Assembly (NCBI GenBank): GCA_905220665.1
Contig: CAJNAR010000019.1
Span: 62,001 to 126,000, forward strand
Direction of reading: 5' to 3'
DNA: 64,000 nt
From: Albugo candida
Taxonomy: Eukaryota > Oomycota > Peronosporomycetes > Albuginales > Albuginaceae
Part shown: piece after piece, positions 34,729-45,755 of the stretch
Position numbering within the stretch: the stretch's first letter is position 1
How the letters are laid out: every line of letters begins with the position of its first letter
Notes under the pieces: model-generated
Seen by the model: the letters and a program-made list of their open reading frames with translations, nothing else
Database searches by the model: none
What the model was told of the DNA's origin: nothing
Translations under genes and position numbers: made by a program

Positions 34729-35481
34729 ATGAGAACGCTAACATTTTCGTCTCCCGTCATTCTGCTGCTTCCCATGGTAGCTTTCAAGAAGAATGGAGAA
34801 GTAAACTGCTTGCCTTCGAACCCATCGGAACAGCTCAAATCCAAAATTGCTGAACGAACCGGCCCGAATATGGCTTTATTGCCTGCAGAGAATAATGTCC
34901 GGATTAGAGGCACAATATCTCCACAAAGTTCAGCCGTACAGCGCCTAGAACGATCATTAATCGAGTGCAAGGATTGTGGATTCGACACATCCACCTCTGG
35001 ATGATTTCTAATGAAAGAAAGACGAGTCGAGAAGGGATCTACATCTTATCCGATCCATCTGTCAGAAAAGCATTACGGAAGCTCCAGCAAGCTACCTATT
35101 GAATTATCAGACGATGATGAGGCAACAGCTACCGAAGTGCAACCAACTTATCTGTCCGCCCAAGCACACACCGAATCGATGCGTCAAAGTAAGTTATGTG
35201 GGAAAAGGTATTACACTTATTGATAAATTAATGCTGAAATACTAGAACAAGCTACCTGCGTGCCACAAGGTTCCGCCCATCCATACACCAATCCAAATTC
35301 TGTAAGTTTAATTGCTCCGAAAGTAGGTCATGCACGCTTTCGTACTCGAACTTCGTCAGTTTCATATGAGATCGAAAGTCAAGCCGTTTTAGGAAACTCT
35401 CAAGCTTTATACAATCCTCATGTGCCAGGTGGAGCATATTCGATGATGAACCACCACACTTACGTAACCTTTATCATGTAG
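34729..35481 (+). pseudogene. E5: secreted CxxC family gene with in-frame TGA at the RxLG box
   Basis: The first 91 codons give a signal peptide (MRTLTFSSPVILLLPMVAF), the same KxxEVNCLPSNPxEQ linker as E4, and CxxCG at C80/C83, then stop at TGA (35002-35004). Paralogues have CGA (Arg of R-x-L) in this place, so a single C-to-T change explains it. The same frame continues downstream (FLMKERR...) to 35188, where a 57-bp GTAAGT...TAG segment with two in-frame stops could be an intron, and resumes to 35481 with PNSVSLIAPKVGHARF (GHAR also in E4). Promoter and frame are otherwise intact, so inactivation is recent unless the stop is read through. Confidence 0.6.
35189..35245 (+). other. Possible 57-bp intron in E5
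   Basis: Starts GTAAGT, ends AATACTAG, has ATTAATGCTGAAAT as a plausible branch region, and is 57 bp long. Removing it keeps the frame and eliminates two stops. No other member shows an intron here; the surrounding codons are an insertion relative to E4. Confidence 0.4.
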
Positions 35482-36059
35482 AAACGTCGAAGAAACTCAT
35501 CGCTAAGTTCAGCAAAGAAAAAGAACAGATTTTATAAATAACTGATCAGTGAGACAGCGGGAGTGACAGCAGACTAGCGCGTCATTAATATCGAAAGCTG
35601 ATGGTCGCAAGTCGATTTAATCGATTTTGCACGAATGATACTTTTACTTGCTTTGCTGTAAACAAATTGTCTATAACAACACTATTCATGACACAGACGC
35701 AATGTTCTCGATACTTCTTACCACTGATTGCGTGTACATAACGACTACTTCCACGATAACATCAGCTCCGCATGCGCTGCTGTACGTAACATGTGTTTTC
35801 TGTACCAGGTATAGATCCTGGTGACATACTTCAACATCATTAATCCAAATTCTTTACGAAATTCCAGCTAATATTGATCCTCGAATATTCATTAATGTAC
35901 CTAAATATACCTGGTGCTATTCGGCTTTTTTCGCATGGTTGCAGAAAGTTGGACAGCATCAATCTGATGAGATGACGTTTCGCGTCACACACTTTTGAGA
36001 TAACGAAAACTGTGAGTGCAAATGCACATGTACAGTACACCTCTAGCCATATCACCTTT

Positions 36060-36480
36060 GTAGTCCGGAGAACTTTGAATCGTAGTTCTTCAGCGCTAGA
36101 TTGTCGATTCGCCACATTCATCAATGATCTGGTGAGGCCAGAACAAGATCCTTTCCTACCTGCCTCAATCATGGAGTCGTATAAGTCCTACTGGGGCCGA
36201 ATAAGTCACTTGGACATTTCTCCTCCCTGCGCCAATTCACAATGTTAAATATGACTCATAGAACCCTCCAGCTCCTTCTCGGTTCCCTCAGTTCTCAACC
36301 TACCCAATTAATTACGGTACCACTCAAGGGCATCCGCTGCTGTCCTCCATATGATTTATAGTCAGCCTCGGTATCTCCCTAATGTGACTATGGAGCAGCT
36401 CAACGCAATCATAAATGCCGATGATATAAGTTTTGTTTCTCCTTAAAAAAAACCTTGACACGACAATTTCATTGACAAAT
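36060..36480 (+). pseudogene. LINE-type reverse transcriptase relic
   Basis: About 36322-36345 encodes GTTQGHPLLSS, a decayed QGDPLSP motif. About 36405-36435 encodes INADDISFV in another frame, i.e. the (Y/F)ADD catalytic box. The DNA aligns with 49190-49720 (shared words AGACAATCAG.GGTGACGCATCCG at 36552 and 49695). Frames are broken. It lies between E5 and block X, the same place as the copy between E7 and the next block X. Confidence 0.6.
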
Positions 36481-36699
36481 CGTCTTCATCAGATAATTGC
36501 TTCAAACCGATGCCATACGATCCAAGAGTACGAAAATCATGGAGCTACGGACAATCAGGGTGACGCATCCGGAAATTAGGCTTTTGATTCAAGGACCATG
36601 AATAATAATCACACAGGAAAGAATATGCGAAGAGAGCGTTGATTCAAATTCTAAAAAACATGGATTCGTCCCGAGTCTAGAGAGAAAATACCAAGAGGA

Positions 36700-37310
36700 A
36701 ATGGATAGTCTTCACTCACGAGTGCGAACGACTATGAGTCGTAAAGACCAGATTCACTGGACCAACGATTCCATCTTTACAACATGTACAATCGACCAAT
36801 CTTATTTTACATATGTGGTACATGGGAATTGACGGAACAAGACCTTGGCGAGTCTGCATCTCCGCCACTTCTGTCACGCTCTCCCTATTCTAATACTGCG
36901 GACAAAGGCGGTCGTCGGCACTGAATGCAGAATGGCTTACAGTACCTCGACTACACCCTACAACAGCTCGGTAGAGACTATTTGTCCACATTTTGCACCG
37001 TTTTTGGATCGAATCCAGCTCAGCCCATCATGACCCACTATTTATGCATACAACCCAGATTCCATCTCTTTTGAGAAAAAATGCCACGTGTTCCCATCAG
37101 TACCCTCCAGAGATGTTCAATCGATAAATCTTGAACTCAGGACCTGCCCTTATTATTGCTTATTCGCAAAGCTTTCTCAAGGTCGTCTTGAATTGGATAC
37201 GTTAATCAAGATCGTAAGACAGGCCGCTGCTCACCATAACGTAAGAAAAGTACTAAATAACAGCAAGCAAAAGCTAGAATTCCCTTCTACAGATTTGATG
37301 TGACCGCGAA
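36700..37310 (+). repeat. Block homologous to 49890-50610, downstream of the LINE RT
   Basis: The frame 37088-37303 (RDVQSINLELRTCPYY...DALIKIVRQAAAHH-like) aligns with 50329-50604 (RDIQSPILKLTTYSDQ...NKFLSQAADHQ). This may be the 3' part of the LINE ORF or neighbouring DNA duplicated with it. Confidence 0.45.
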
Positions 37311-37559
37311 AACATTATAACGCTGATAATATCATCGTTTGCTATTTAGCCGAACAAACCTGGAAGTTAATACAGCACATGTTCTATCGTGAGCGTATGA
37401 GCCTAAACAACTTCAGAGTTTATGATTTTATCATATTGCAGCACATCTACAAATCCAGTACAAAGTGATGGTCGATACGATTGGAAGTTTGGAGCCGAAG
37501 TGGATCCCGCTCGATTCCCAGTTACCTAAGTTCGTGAGATTGTTAAGCGATTGAAGGCA

Positions 37560-38620
37560 AAGAATGCTTAAAGAGTTGGTTGCTTTGATAGAAAGGTGAT
37601 GGATGCTTCTAGGCGATAGAAGATTTGCATTTCAAAGAGTACATGCAATCCAAGGCTTACAGGTCCCACATTTGCTGTAGGTCAGTATTGTTGAACAATG
37701 CGTACCTTCTGTACGTGTGAAGAATACTTGCACATCGACTAAAATATATTTTTTCTCACAGCGAATAGTTCTTTTTCTTTTGTTTGTGATGCATGTAGAT
37801 AAAAGGAGTAGCACGCAGTATTAAACAAGCAGTACTAGCGAGATAATTGCGTATAGCGGCTTTCTGATTTCCCTGCTCCACGTCTCACCTCTTCTCCTCA
37901 CTTCAAGAATTCCCTGCTGACAACGAAGCCCTTGTTGTAAGTGGATGAAGCATGTGGATACCTGGGTGACAATGTGTACTGCAGACATGCACTGTGTTTT
38001 GCAGGGACGAGTCTTCTCCATGAATAGACTCGTATAGGAAAAGGCTAATTGTAATAGGGCTTTGCTTGGCTCAAAATCTCAATTTCGATCTTCAACCTCT
38101 CGAGGTAGTGAGGTCTAAAATAATCTGGGATCTTATCGAATAGACCTTCACATGCAAGACATCACGTAAAGAGATACTTACCTTATTTGTGGAACGTGAG
38201 CTAAGGACAGTGCATAAATGGAGGCAAGTATGCGTGAGTGACTAGCTTTGATGTAAACAATTTTCAATTTAGACTTTCACAGATCTATATACAAAAATAA
38301 TTCCGAAGGCACAAGCGCAAGGTTGACGAGCGGCAGAGACCAATTTTATCGATACAACAAGCTCAGGTGCATTCCGTGCATATATATGAGATGAGAGATA
38401 CTCTGAACCACATTTTCTTTTTTGCTATGTGATATCACTATTTGGCAATTGTCGAATCCTCTTAAAAACGGGAATCTTGGTGGGGGATGCATTGATACAT
38501 GTTACAGACCTATAAATGTCTTATTCTAGCTGGCCCGCTATCATCCTGTCAATAAAAAGAGCCACGTTGAATTCGAAGCGTTTTCATGTACATCGAAGCC
38601 TCTAGTGCATCAGAACTCTA
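37560..38620. repeat. Module block X (E6 module)
   Basis: Aligns with 21850-22830 (AGGCGATAGAAGAT..., GTAGCACGCAGTATTA...) and with 14690-15120. Frames are degraded. It is the first block of the module ending in E6. Confidence 0.5.
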
Positions 38621-38849
38621 CTATTCATCACTAGATTTATAAATGAATTAAGTGTGTGGTTCTATCTTGTCAATGATTCGATTTCAATGAACTTTCATCT
38701 CCAATGCAAAATAATTCAGATAAAATCGTAATGTAAAGTTGAACCTGTAATTGAATTTGTTTGTAACGTCGATCCTCGACTTGATCACTTGCAAGAACGA
38801 TCCTCTGTTTCACATTAAAAAAGATTTATTCACGGTGGATTTGCTCGTA

Positions 38850-39960
38850 GGAAACCTTATAATGAAAAGGACGATTCGTCAAGTCCATCATGAAGGCGCA
38901 ACTTAGAAAACTCAGATGAACAACATGGAATTAATGCCATAGGGTGGAGAAAGTAGGCCTCCATTGCATACACAATGAGATTTATCAAAAATGTTGAAGG
39001 CGATTTTGCTTCCATTATAAAACCTTTTCTCTCGAAATGATAACGCTTAAGCAAATGCTCTACGAGTGGCCTCGATGAGACACTATCTTCGTCAGAGAAA
39101 AACAGCTGACAATTTCGGTGCGAAGATACATCGTATGATGGACGGGCGTAACAGCGAACCTACATTGAAGAGGGAAAAGTATCATGTGCTGAAAAAGAAA
39201 TTGGCTCTTTTGATTTTCATTAATAGGTAGCAATGTAGATGGCTGATTTTATTATAGCTATGGAGCTTGGAGCATTCCGGGCTTGGATTCTATAAACGGG
39301 AACACTTATTACGCTTTGTATTATACCATGCTGCAGACAGAAAGACTGAAAGACAAGTAGTTTTTGTCATGGTGATCGCGAGTGAGGAGGTTGACAAACC
39401 CCACTTGATCCATCTTTCGGTGCTTCGAGTGGAACAATTCGACACGAGCCAACTCGTATTCAATGAAAGGAGTCCTTCAAATTCGAATGTGATTAAGTGT
39501 AAGACGAACATTGGCCACAGTATATGAGGGAAAGTTAAAGTGGTGGCTATTACAAGCAAAAATATCTGATTTAATAATACTAAGCACTTATAAAAAATAG
39601 CTCCTGGAGATGGTGCGTGTTTCTCAGACATACGTCTACATGGCAACTTGGGCATACAATAATTTATTTCAATTTGTTTACAGATAAGTCAAGTCTTGTA
39701 CACGTGTCGTGGAGTTGCTAATTTCAGTATGTTATTGACTACTCTCTTCTGCGAAATTGTTGCTAGGCTTCTATATTTGAAGCCACATGGCAACATGTTC
39801 GACAACGATATGATTTTGCATAGTTATCAAGGGGTTTTTTGGTACCGGGTAGAGATAAATATCTACCAGCAAAATCGTCGATTTGTTTCTTCTTTGGCTC
39901 ATGACTTCATAGAAACGATCGGTATCTAATGTAATTGTTGCGCAGCTTGCTGATTGCGAT
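38850..39960 (-). pseudogene. Block Z relic (E6 module)
   Basis: The GATTTATCAAAAATGTTGAAGGCGATT segment (38978) matches 15368. The 39785-39935 segment matches 16512-16640 (CAGCAAAATCG..GATTTGTT..TTCTT). A 121-codon minus frame (39290-39655) has a hydrophobic stretch but no counterpart in other copies. Decayed, family unknown. Confidence 0.45.
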
Positions 39961-40019
39961 GGTATTTTAAATAAAAATAATCGCCTCTAAATATCCTGAG
40001 GTCAGAGTTCTTTTGATGT

Positions 40020-40640
40020 CTTAAAAATCAGCATACTGAGCTCCCTAATCTTTTTGGAGAATAAAAGCCTCCAAGTTCAGTCTCGCGGCACTGGTCTGGG
40101 GAGAATGGCTCAAGGCGCCTGCACCAAGAAGACCGAAATCTGCCAGTAAGGATCGCGAAGCTCGAAGATTGTATTCTCTTGTGCCTCAAACCTTGTCGAA
40201 GGCATATGGAAGAAAGAGATACAAAAAAAGTAGGGGAAGCCATCGTCAGCACGAACAGTAATCATCCTGTGACAATTCAAGGAGGCAGGAAATAACATAA
40301 TGAAGGTGGAGATTAAGAAATGAATTATCGATAAGGAGAATATGATTCTTTGTCAAGAAATATAAATTATCACTCTTATAGCCCTAGTAGAATCATCGGA
40401 CCGCAACCAGCATAAAGAACACATCATTTGCTCTCTTCGAAGTGGTAATGTGCTACAGGGGCTGGTATGATGGTTGTTCGCGACTTCTCGGTGATAGATT
40501 TCATGCGAAAGGTAATGAATGCCCATGTCATGATATTCTTTGACGGCTGCGATGTAAAGTACCATCGGTTGGTGGAATATCATCGGGGCACTTAAATATG
40601 CTTCTGAGAAGGCTTTCACTTTGCTGCAAATTGTTCAACG
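40020..40640. repeat. Blocks shared with 51040-51250 and 52130-52330
   Basis: 40080-40215 (GGCTCAAGGCGCCTGC...AAGATTGTATTCTCTTGTGC) matches 51085-51165, and 40425-40505 (TTCGAAGTGGTAATGTGCTACAGGGGCTGG) matches 52150-52215. These are two anchors showing that the E6 and E8 modules are segmental copies. No gene is recognised in them. Confidence 0.6.
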
Positions 40641-40989
40641 TACAAAGTTCTATTCCGGCCAATAGTCTTAATGAAGGAGATGCTTGAAGAGACCGTGACG
40701 CATCGCGCGATTATCAACTCGAGGCAATGGAGGGCAATCAACTTGGCTTTTGCACGACTACGTAACTGTCGACTTGGCCCAGTAAATTATTATAGTCTAT
40801 CGATCTCGTGGCTTACGCCTACCTAACGTACACAGCGGTTGAATGCATCTACGGTTATGTATCTCATTAAATGGATTAACATTCACGTCTAATCTAATGC
40901 AGAGTAGCAAATGTTTAAGCATAAAACTATGTACCCACTGGAATGGCGCTGAGGAAAATGAAGGTCGCGTAAAAAAGGCTAACTATGAC

Positions 40990-41330
40990 CTTCGTGTGGT
41001 TGCTCTAGATATCAGCGATAATGAGTGATTGACGGACTTCGACAGTCTTCCGCATAAAACTTCGGTCACACATCAGTTTCGACAATCGTCCGCCATGCAC
41101 GTGTTCGATCAAAACCTTTCCTCTTCTATCCGAAGGTGTGGTTCCACTAAGGTAGAAATGTATGTGTACTTTAAAACGACATGCTGTAGCTTCGGAGGTG
41201 GCATGAATGCGTCCCTATGTTTGAACATGTGATTGTCCGATTCAATAGTACATGGTGCCAGAATAGGCTCGTTGAATTGGAGTACGCAGCTAAAAAGTGC
41301 CAGTCAGTGGCAAGAAACGAAAGACGCACC
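40990..41330 (-). pseudogene. Block Y relic (E6 module)
   Basis: Minus-strand reading TCSNIGTHSCHLRSYSMSF near 41190-41245 matches the Cys-bearing segment of the other Y copies (TCNTGAHSCHLKS at 5150). It contains stops. Confidence 0.45.
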
Positions 41331-41868
41331 TGTCTTGCCAAAGTAAGATATGCTCATTGTGAATAATCCCAACGCGTGTTGGATTTGCTTCCCAATCAAT
41401 CATGTTCTTGATGAGATTCCATGTTTTGTGAAATTGTACGAGTCTATTTAGTGGTTACTATGCAGCACGCTAGTAAACCATGGAACATGCCATTGGCCTG
41501 TGTAGAAGCACTGCAGAATATCACAAGCGGATCGATGGTGTAAGAGGAGATATATAGATCAAAGAGAAGAACGCTCTGAAAATTGTATTACGCGATTTTT
41601 TCCCTTTGTATGAGAATCTAGCGTTTTAGCCGGGTTCAGCGAGCTTCTTATCAATTCTTGGTCCGAACTAGATGCAATTTGTTAAGAGTAAGACGACATT
41701 TTTTTGAAAGAGTTACATCAGACTTAGTCAGATTGCGCTGGTTATCTACCCATCTTGAATCGTGTTTCTTTCAAAGAAAGATTCTCGTTTTTTACGACAG
41801 GTAGACACATGTCTATCTCTAGCGTGTATTGATCTGCATTTTCCACAGGCTCAATAGCTAGAATCATC

Positions 41869-42800
41869 GCTCAATTGCAGGGATAATGGTTCCGGCACAT
41901 CGACTTCTGGTCGATCCCCCGGTCCTCGTGGAGATTCTACTTCGAGAGAAGAGAAGAACAAAAGGAGAAGGAATTGAACATGTATCTCATTTCTTTCATA
42001 CGATTGATACCACACATAGCAACACGAGCCATCATTCTATTAAAGAGAAGCGCCCAAAGTGGGTATGTGCAACATGATCATAATCCCGTCCGCGCTCACC
42101 CAAATCAATTTGGTGGAAGTGATGTGTAGACTTGCAACGTACCTAATCATCATGTTTATATCGCTGCCCATGACGAAAACATTCACTCGGCACAGCCCTA
42201 TCCATCACACTCCGATTCGCACCTTGTAGGAATATCACCCTTCCCACAAGACCATCAACCTATCACGAGTCCACATGACAAGCACCCTGGTTCAGCAAGC
42301 TTTACCCATTCTTTCAAACTTCAGCTGGTGATGGAGCTGCCTCAGTACAGCAGACTATGCTCTATGATATTCAACCAAAAGAAGGATCGACTCGAGCAAA
42401 ATTCATCAATTAATTCGGGTTGGATCCAGCCCAACTATCAAATGTTGGCCACACTGACTTCATTGAATCAAGGAGCCGACTGAAACTATCACATTTATCG
42501 ACTACATGGATGACACGAACTTACCATAGGGTTATCTAAACTCTGTGACGAGACCTTTTAGAAAAGTCGGCTCGAGCAGTTACGTGTCGTCTCACAAACT
42601 ACAGAAACATCGACTTTGAGAATTGAACATCACGCTTCTGCTTCGTACAACGTTAATGATCGACATTCAAACCCGTCGGGGGACGTGTTGCCGGTTACTA
42701 GTCGTTAGAGGATAAAACTTCCACAGGAGCTATGATATGAGCCTAACACGATATGCCGCGGAAAAATCAACGCATAAAGGAGACAGAGAGAGCGTCAAGC
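41869..42800 (+). pseudogene. E6: E8-type copy lacking promoter, signal peptide and second Cys
   Basis: The sequence enters the family abruptly at CAATTGCAGGGATAATGG, equivalent to the CxxC of E8. The upstream bases match sequence about 380 bp before the E8 ATG, so a deletion of about 630 bp removed promoter, start and N-terminus. The second Cys codon is AAT (CRDNG in place of CRNC/CKDCG). Further on, DYMDDTNLP matches E8 DYMGHTNLP, and frames shift repeatedly. The 3' flank (GGAGACAGAGAGAGCGTCAAG) matches the 3' flanks of E7 and E10. Clearly dead. Confidence 0.7.
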
Positions 42801-42839
42801 AGGATGTCGACGTTACAATGTCGATCGTTGATGAAAGTC

Positions 42840-43440
42840 GATAGACTGACTTCGATTTCGTCTACATAAAATGATGCAGTAAAGCAAATATCTATTTGCA
42901 ATATCTGCATGAAAATAATGCGATCAACTCGCTACATACCCTTTTGGAATGATGTTCAACACGACTAGATGGTAGGTAGCTGCTCTCGGTGCAGCTGTAC
43001 GTAAAACACGCTTCTAAAGAACGAAACTAGATCAATATTTGTATGTTGCGCACCTATGAAGCCTTTCGATATTGCAGCTGGTATTGCGCCTGCTTTAACA
43101 ATGGCGCACTGTTCATTTCTATGTTCTGAGTGGCTACATGCGCCGTTCAATGTCCTTACAAGATGCATCTTCCATCAGATCTGTCGTAGCCAGTCAGAAC
43201 AAACAAATGATTGGTTCAATTTTGACCGCCATCAAAATAAGCAGATAAATCGCTTGACGCAGTAGAAGAGCTGGTGTTTGGCCCAAATTTCAGCACAGTT
43301 GAAAGCAGATATCAAACCTACCTGCTGATTATTTCGATCGGGTATCAAGATATCAAGTCACTACCAGGTAGCGCTCCATCCTAATCGTTATTTGCAGAAA
43401 ACTGAGCATAAACTTCTTCACTGGATGGGTACCAGTTGAT
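42840..43440 (+). other. Block W downstream of E6
   Basis: A plus frame (43056-43265, MKPFDIAAGIAPALTMAHCSF) has a decayed counterpart at 59248-59310 (MRPYNPAAGMASAVVM). The minus-strand side resembles 47180-47431 and 54900-55060. Conserved between modules, function unknown. Confidence 0.4.
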
Positions 43441-43449
43441 CGGAAGCAG

Positions 43450-45690
43450 CAAATCAAAGACTAAAAATTCTTCAGTCCGCGCATTGAATAATTGTGGACG
43501 AAAGCTTGAAAAGGCTCCGGATGGATGGGCATTATCTTGCATGTGCATTCTCCTCGTTGCATATCGATGGAGTCAAATTTTGAATGCTCTATTGCATGAA
43601 TGGTAAGCCATGATTTTGTGAGAGTCATGTGATGGTGGGTACTCATCATTACGTCGTCAATGTCAGTCTGATTTGGCCAGCATACTGAATGATCGAGCCA
43701 AGCTTTGACTGTACTTTACCGCAAAACTCGCGCTCAATATCACATATCTTTGACCCAATTGTGCGCAGTTATTTTTGTTTATGGGCGATACTTGCTTGAC
43801 ATGGTGTCGGAACATGTGAGTTAGAACGTCTGCAGGAAGACAAACATCATTTTTGTACAGTATTCGGCACAGCCCTCCTTGATGAGCTACGGATGATTCC
43901 GCTGTTGCTTTATGCGTATATCTACTTAATGTCTGTGAAGTGTTAAGGACCTTAATCTCACCAAGAAAAAGAAGTGGACTCAGTTTAATACAGCAATTGG
44001 TGTAGCAGACTTGTTCTACTATTCTCCATACGTTTTCAATTGGTAACACTGGGATCTTACTACGTGTGCTAGCGATTTTCTTGCTTGTGTCATTTGATCA
44101 AAGCGCTATCTGTCGAAAAGTATTGACGCATATATCCACAGTCGATCAGTGCTCTGTCTAAAATAGTTATTGTGCTATGGGTGTACTTGGTGGTGAAGAC
44201 GTTGCGTGAAAAGACACAAGAGCTGCAATTTCAAATTCGAGTGATGTCGTGTGGCACTCTCGCAAAGCGGGTTCCGATTAGTTCATGCATTTATCCCGTG
44301 AATCTGGTAGAGTTTCGTGCCGGAAGGAGAGCTTGCGAACACAGAGCTCAGCAAAATTTTGTTTATGGTAGAACATGGATCTGCTTCTCGTAGGAAGTCA
44401 GGCATTTCTATTCCCCTCTTGCCGACTTGAAGCGTGCGCAGAATAGTGAATATGACTGAACAATTGCCGGTACACTAGACCTTTAGAATTTCATCAAGGT
44501 GTGGAATTACGGGACGCGCCGTCGTACGCTTAGGTGAGATGGAAGGAGCGTTTGTCGTTCATCAAAGCACGAGCATCTGCATTCCATCTCCACGCAAGAC
44601 CCATAGCTTAGCGTTCATTGCTATAGAGCAGCAGACTGAGATTACTCGGAGCAATGCAACGGATCCGCTAAAAAGGGTCCATGCGAGTTTTTCATGTGTC
44701 CTGGAGACGATATCAGGAAAGAAAAACCTTTTTAAGATCTTGATGACAAAATGTTCTATTGTTCGCTTTTACCACCTAGCTCTAAACAGGTTCAGAATTA
44801 TCTATGCGAGCGACATAGCGAGAATGGATATACAAAGTCTAAAATCATGTTGCGGCCAATACAGGTGCGCACACAGCAATTTAGCACGACGACGTTCGGT
44901 GATACGGATGCTGCAACTCGCAGAGAGCTTGATGCAACATTGTTCGACCCGGATCGTCACGAGTTTGTTCATTAGCAAGGCTATATTTGAGTATATCGCG
45001 CTTTCTTGAGCCAGCTCCAGTGTGTTCATGCAAGTAAGCTTGTCCGCGATGTAGTGGAATTTGCTAACGAACTTGTGACTTGATCGCGGGAGGAGATTCC
45101 TACGTTGGCAGGAAACTCTTTGTCGATATACGATGCTTTTGTACTAAAGGTATGATATCGTATCGAGCGATTAGGGAGCTCTCATCCCAGATTCTAGAAT
45201 CGGTGAAATGCAAATCGCCTGCTGAATATTCCAACGCTTTTAACGTTCTATTGTGACACTTCGATGTCAATGCAGTAAAGTTTAAAAATTGAAGTTCCCG
45301 TCGTGACACATTCGCATCCTTCCAACTGCTATAAAATGTTTCTGCAGTGCGGGGTCAGGTTCTGCTCATCACAGATAACTAAATAGAAGACACCTATCAA
45401 TGCGCAATTATAATTTCATGCAGTTAAAAACAGCGCTATTTACCGAATTGGCTAAAAATATTTCACCCCGTACCAAATATTCAGTGCGTAATTGCTCACG
45501 CTTTCCACCAATTCGAACCTCATCTTCCGTATCTGTTTTATGTACACCCAATATTTCGGCGTTATTACAATCAGACGAAGACGGGTGCTTCCTACGCGAG
45601 TATTCTAGCATGTTTTGAATCTGAAAATTTCGCAGCCAGTAATCGGACTGAATGATTGCGTAAACAATATTCATGCTGTGCTAGCTCTCT
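43450..45690. repeat. Module block V (first copy)
   Basis: Homologous to 55700-57690 and 59440-61310. It contains several frames that look partly conserved: minus 43461-43649 (EHSKFDSIDMQRG, against EHSRFDSIDMQQG at 59.6 kb), plus 44539-45009 (156 codons, GEMEGAFVVHQ against DKMAGAFAVHL at 60.2 kb), plus 44751-44975 (QVQNYLCERHSEN, DTDAATRRELDATLF) and minus 45408-45674. No domain is recognised. Confidence 0.55.
45408..45674 (-). pseudogene. Conserved ORF relic in block V, divergent to E7
   Basis: 88 codons. SRRKHPSSSDCN and TEDEVRIGGKRE recur upstream of E10 (SRRKHPSSSDCN, TEDEIQIDGKRE) and partly upstream of E9 (EKHPSSFDC). The other two copies are interrupted. Its conservation suggests a real ancestral protein on the strand opposite E7, family unknown. 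Here the frame is open but short, and its 5' end would overlap the E7 promoter region, so I keep it as a relic. Confidence 0.4.
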
Positions 45691-45696
45691 CATCAA

Positions 45697-45713
45697 TCAT
45701 TCTTGGATTTATC
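45697..45713 (+). promoter_or_regulatory. Oomycete-type core promoter of E7
   Basis: TCATTCTTGGATTTATC, 59 bp before the ATG. Confidence 0.65.
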
Positions 45714-45755
45714 AAAAGCTTCCAAATTGACCATTTCGAAACTTTTACGTGGACA

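Larger units (their letters stand above)
34350..35850 (+). repeat. Right arm of the E4/E5 near-palindrome
   Basis: Inverted partner of 31980-33330 (see that entry). It carries E5, so E4 and E5 are transcribed away from each other, with about 1.67 kb between start codons. Confidence 0.6.

Noticed and set aside
35840..36172. 110-codon minus-strand ORF after E5
   Set aside because: It overlaps the LINE-related plus-strand sequence shared with 49.2 kb, has no conserved counterpart on that strand and no motif.
39290..39655. 121-codon minus ORF with hydrophobic stretches, possible membrane protein
   Set aside because: It lies in block Z, and the equivalent DNA in other copies does not keep this frame.
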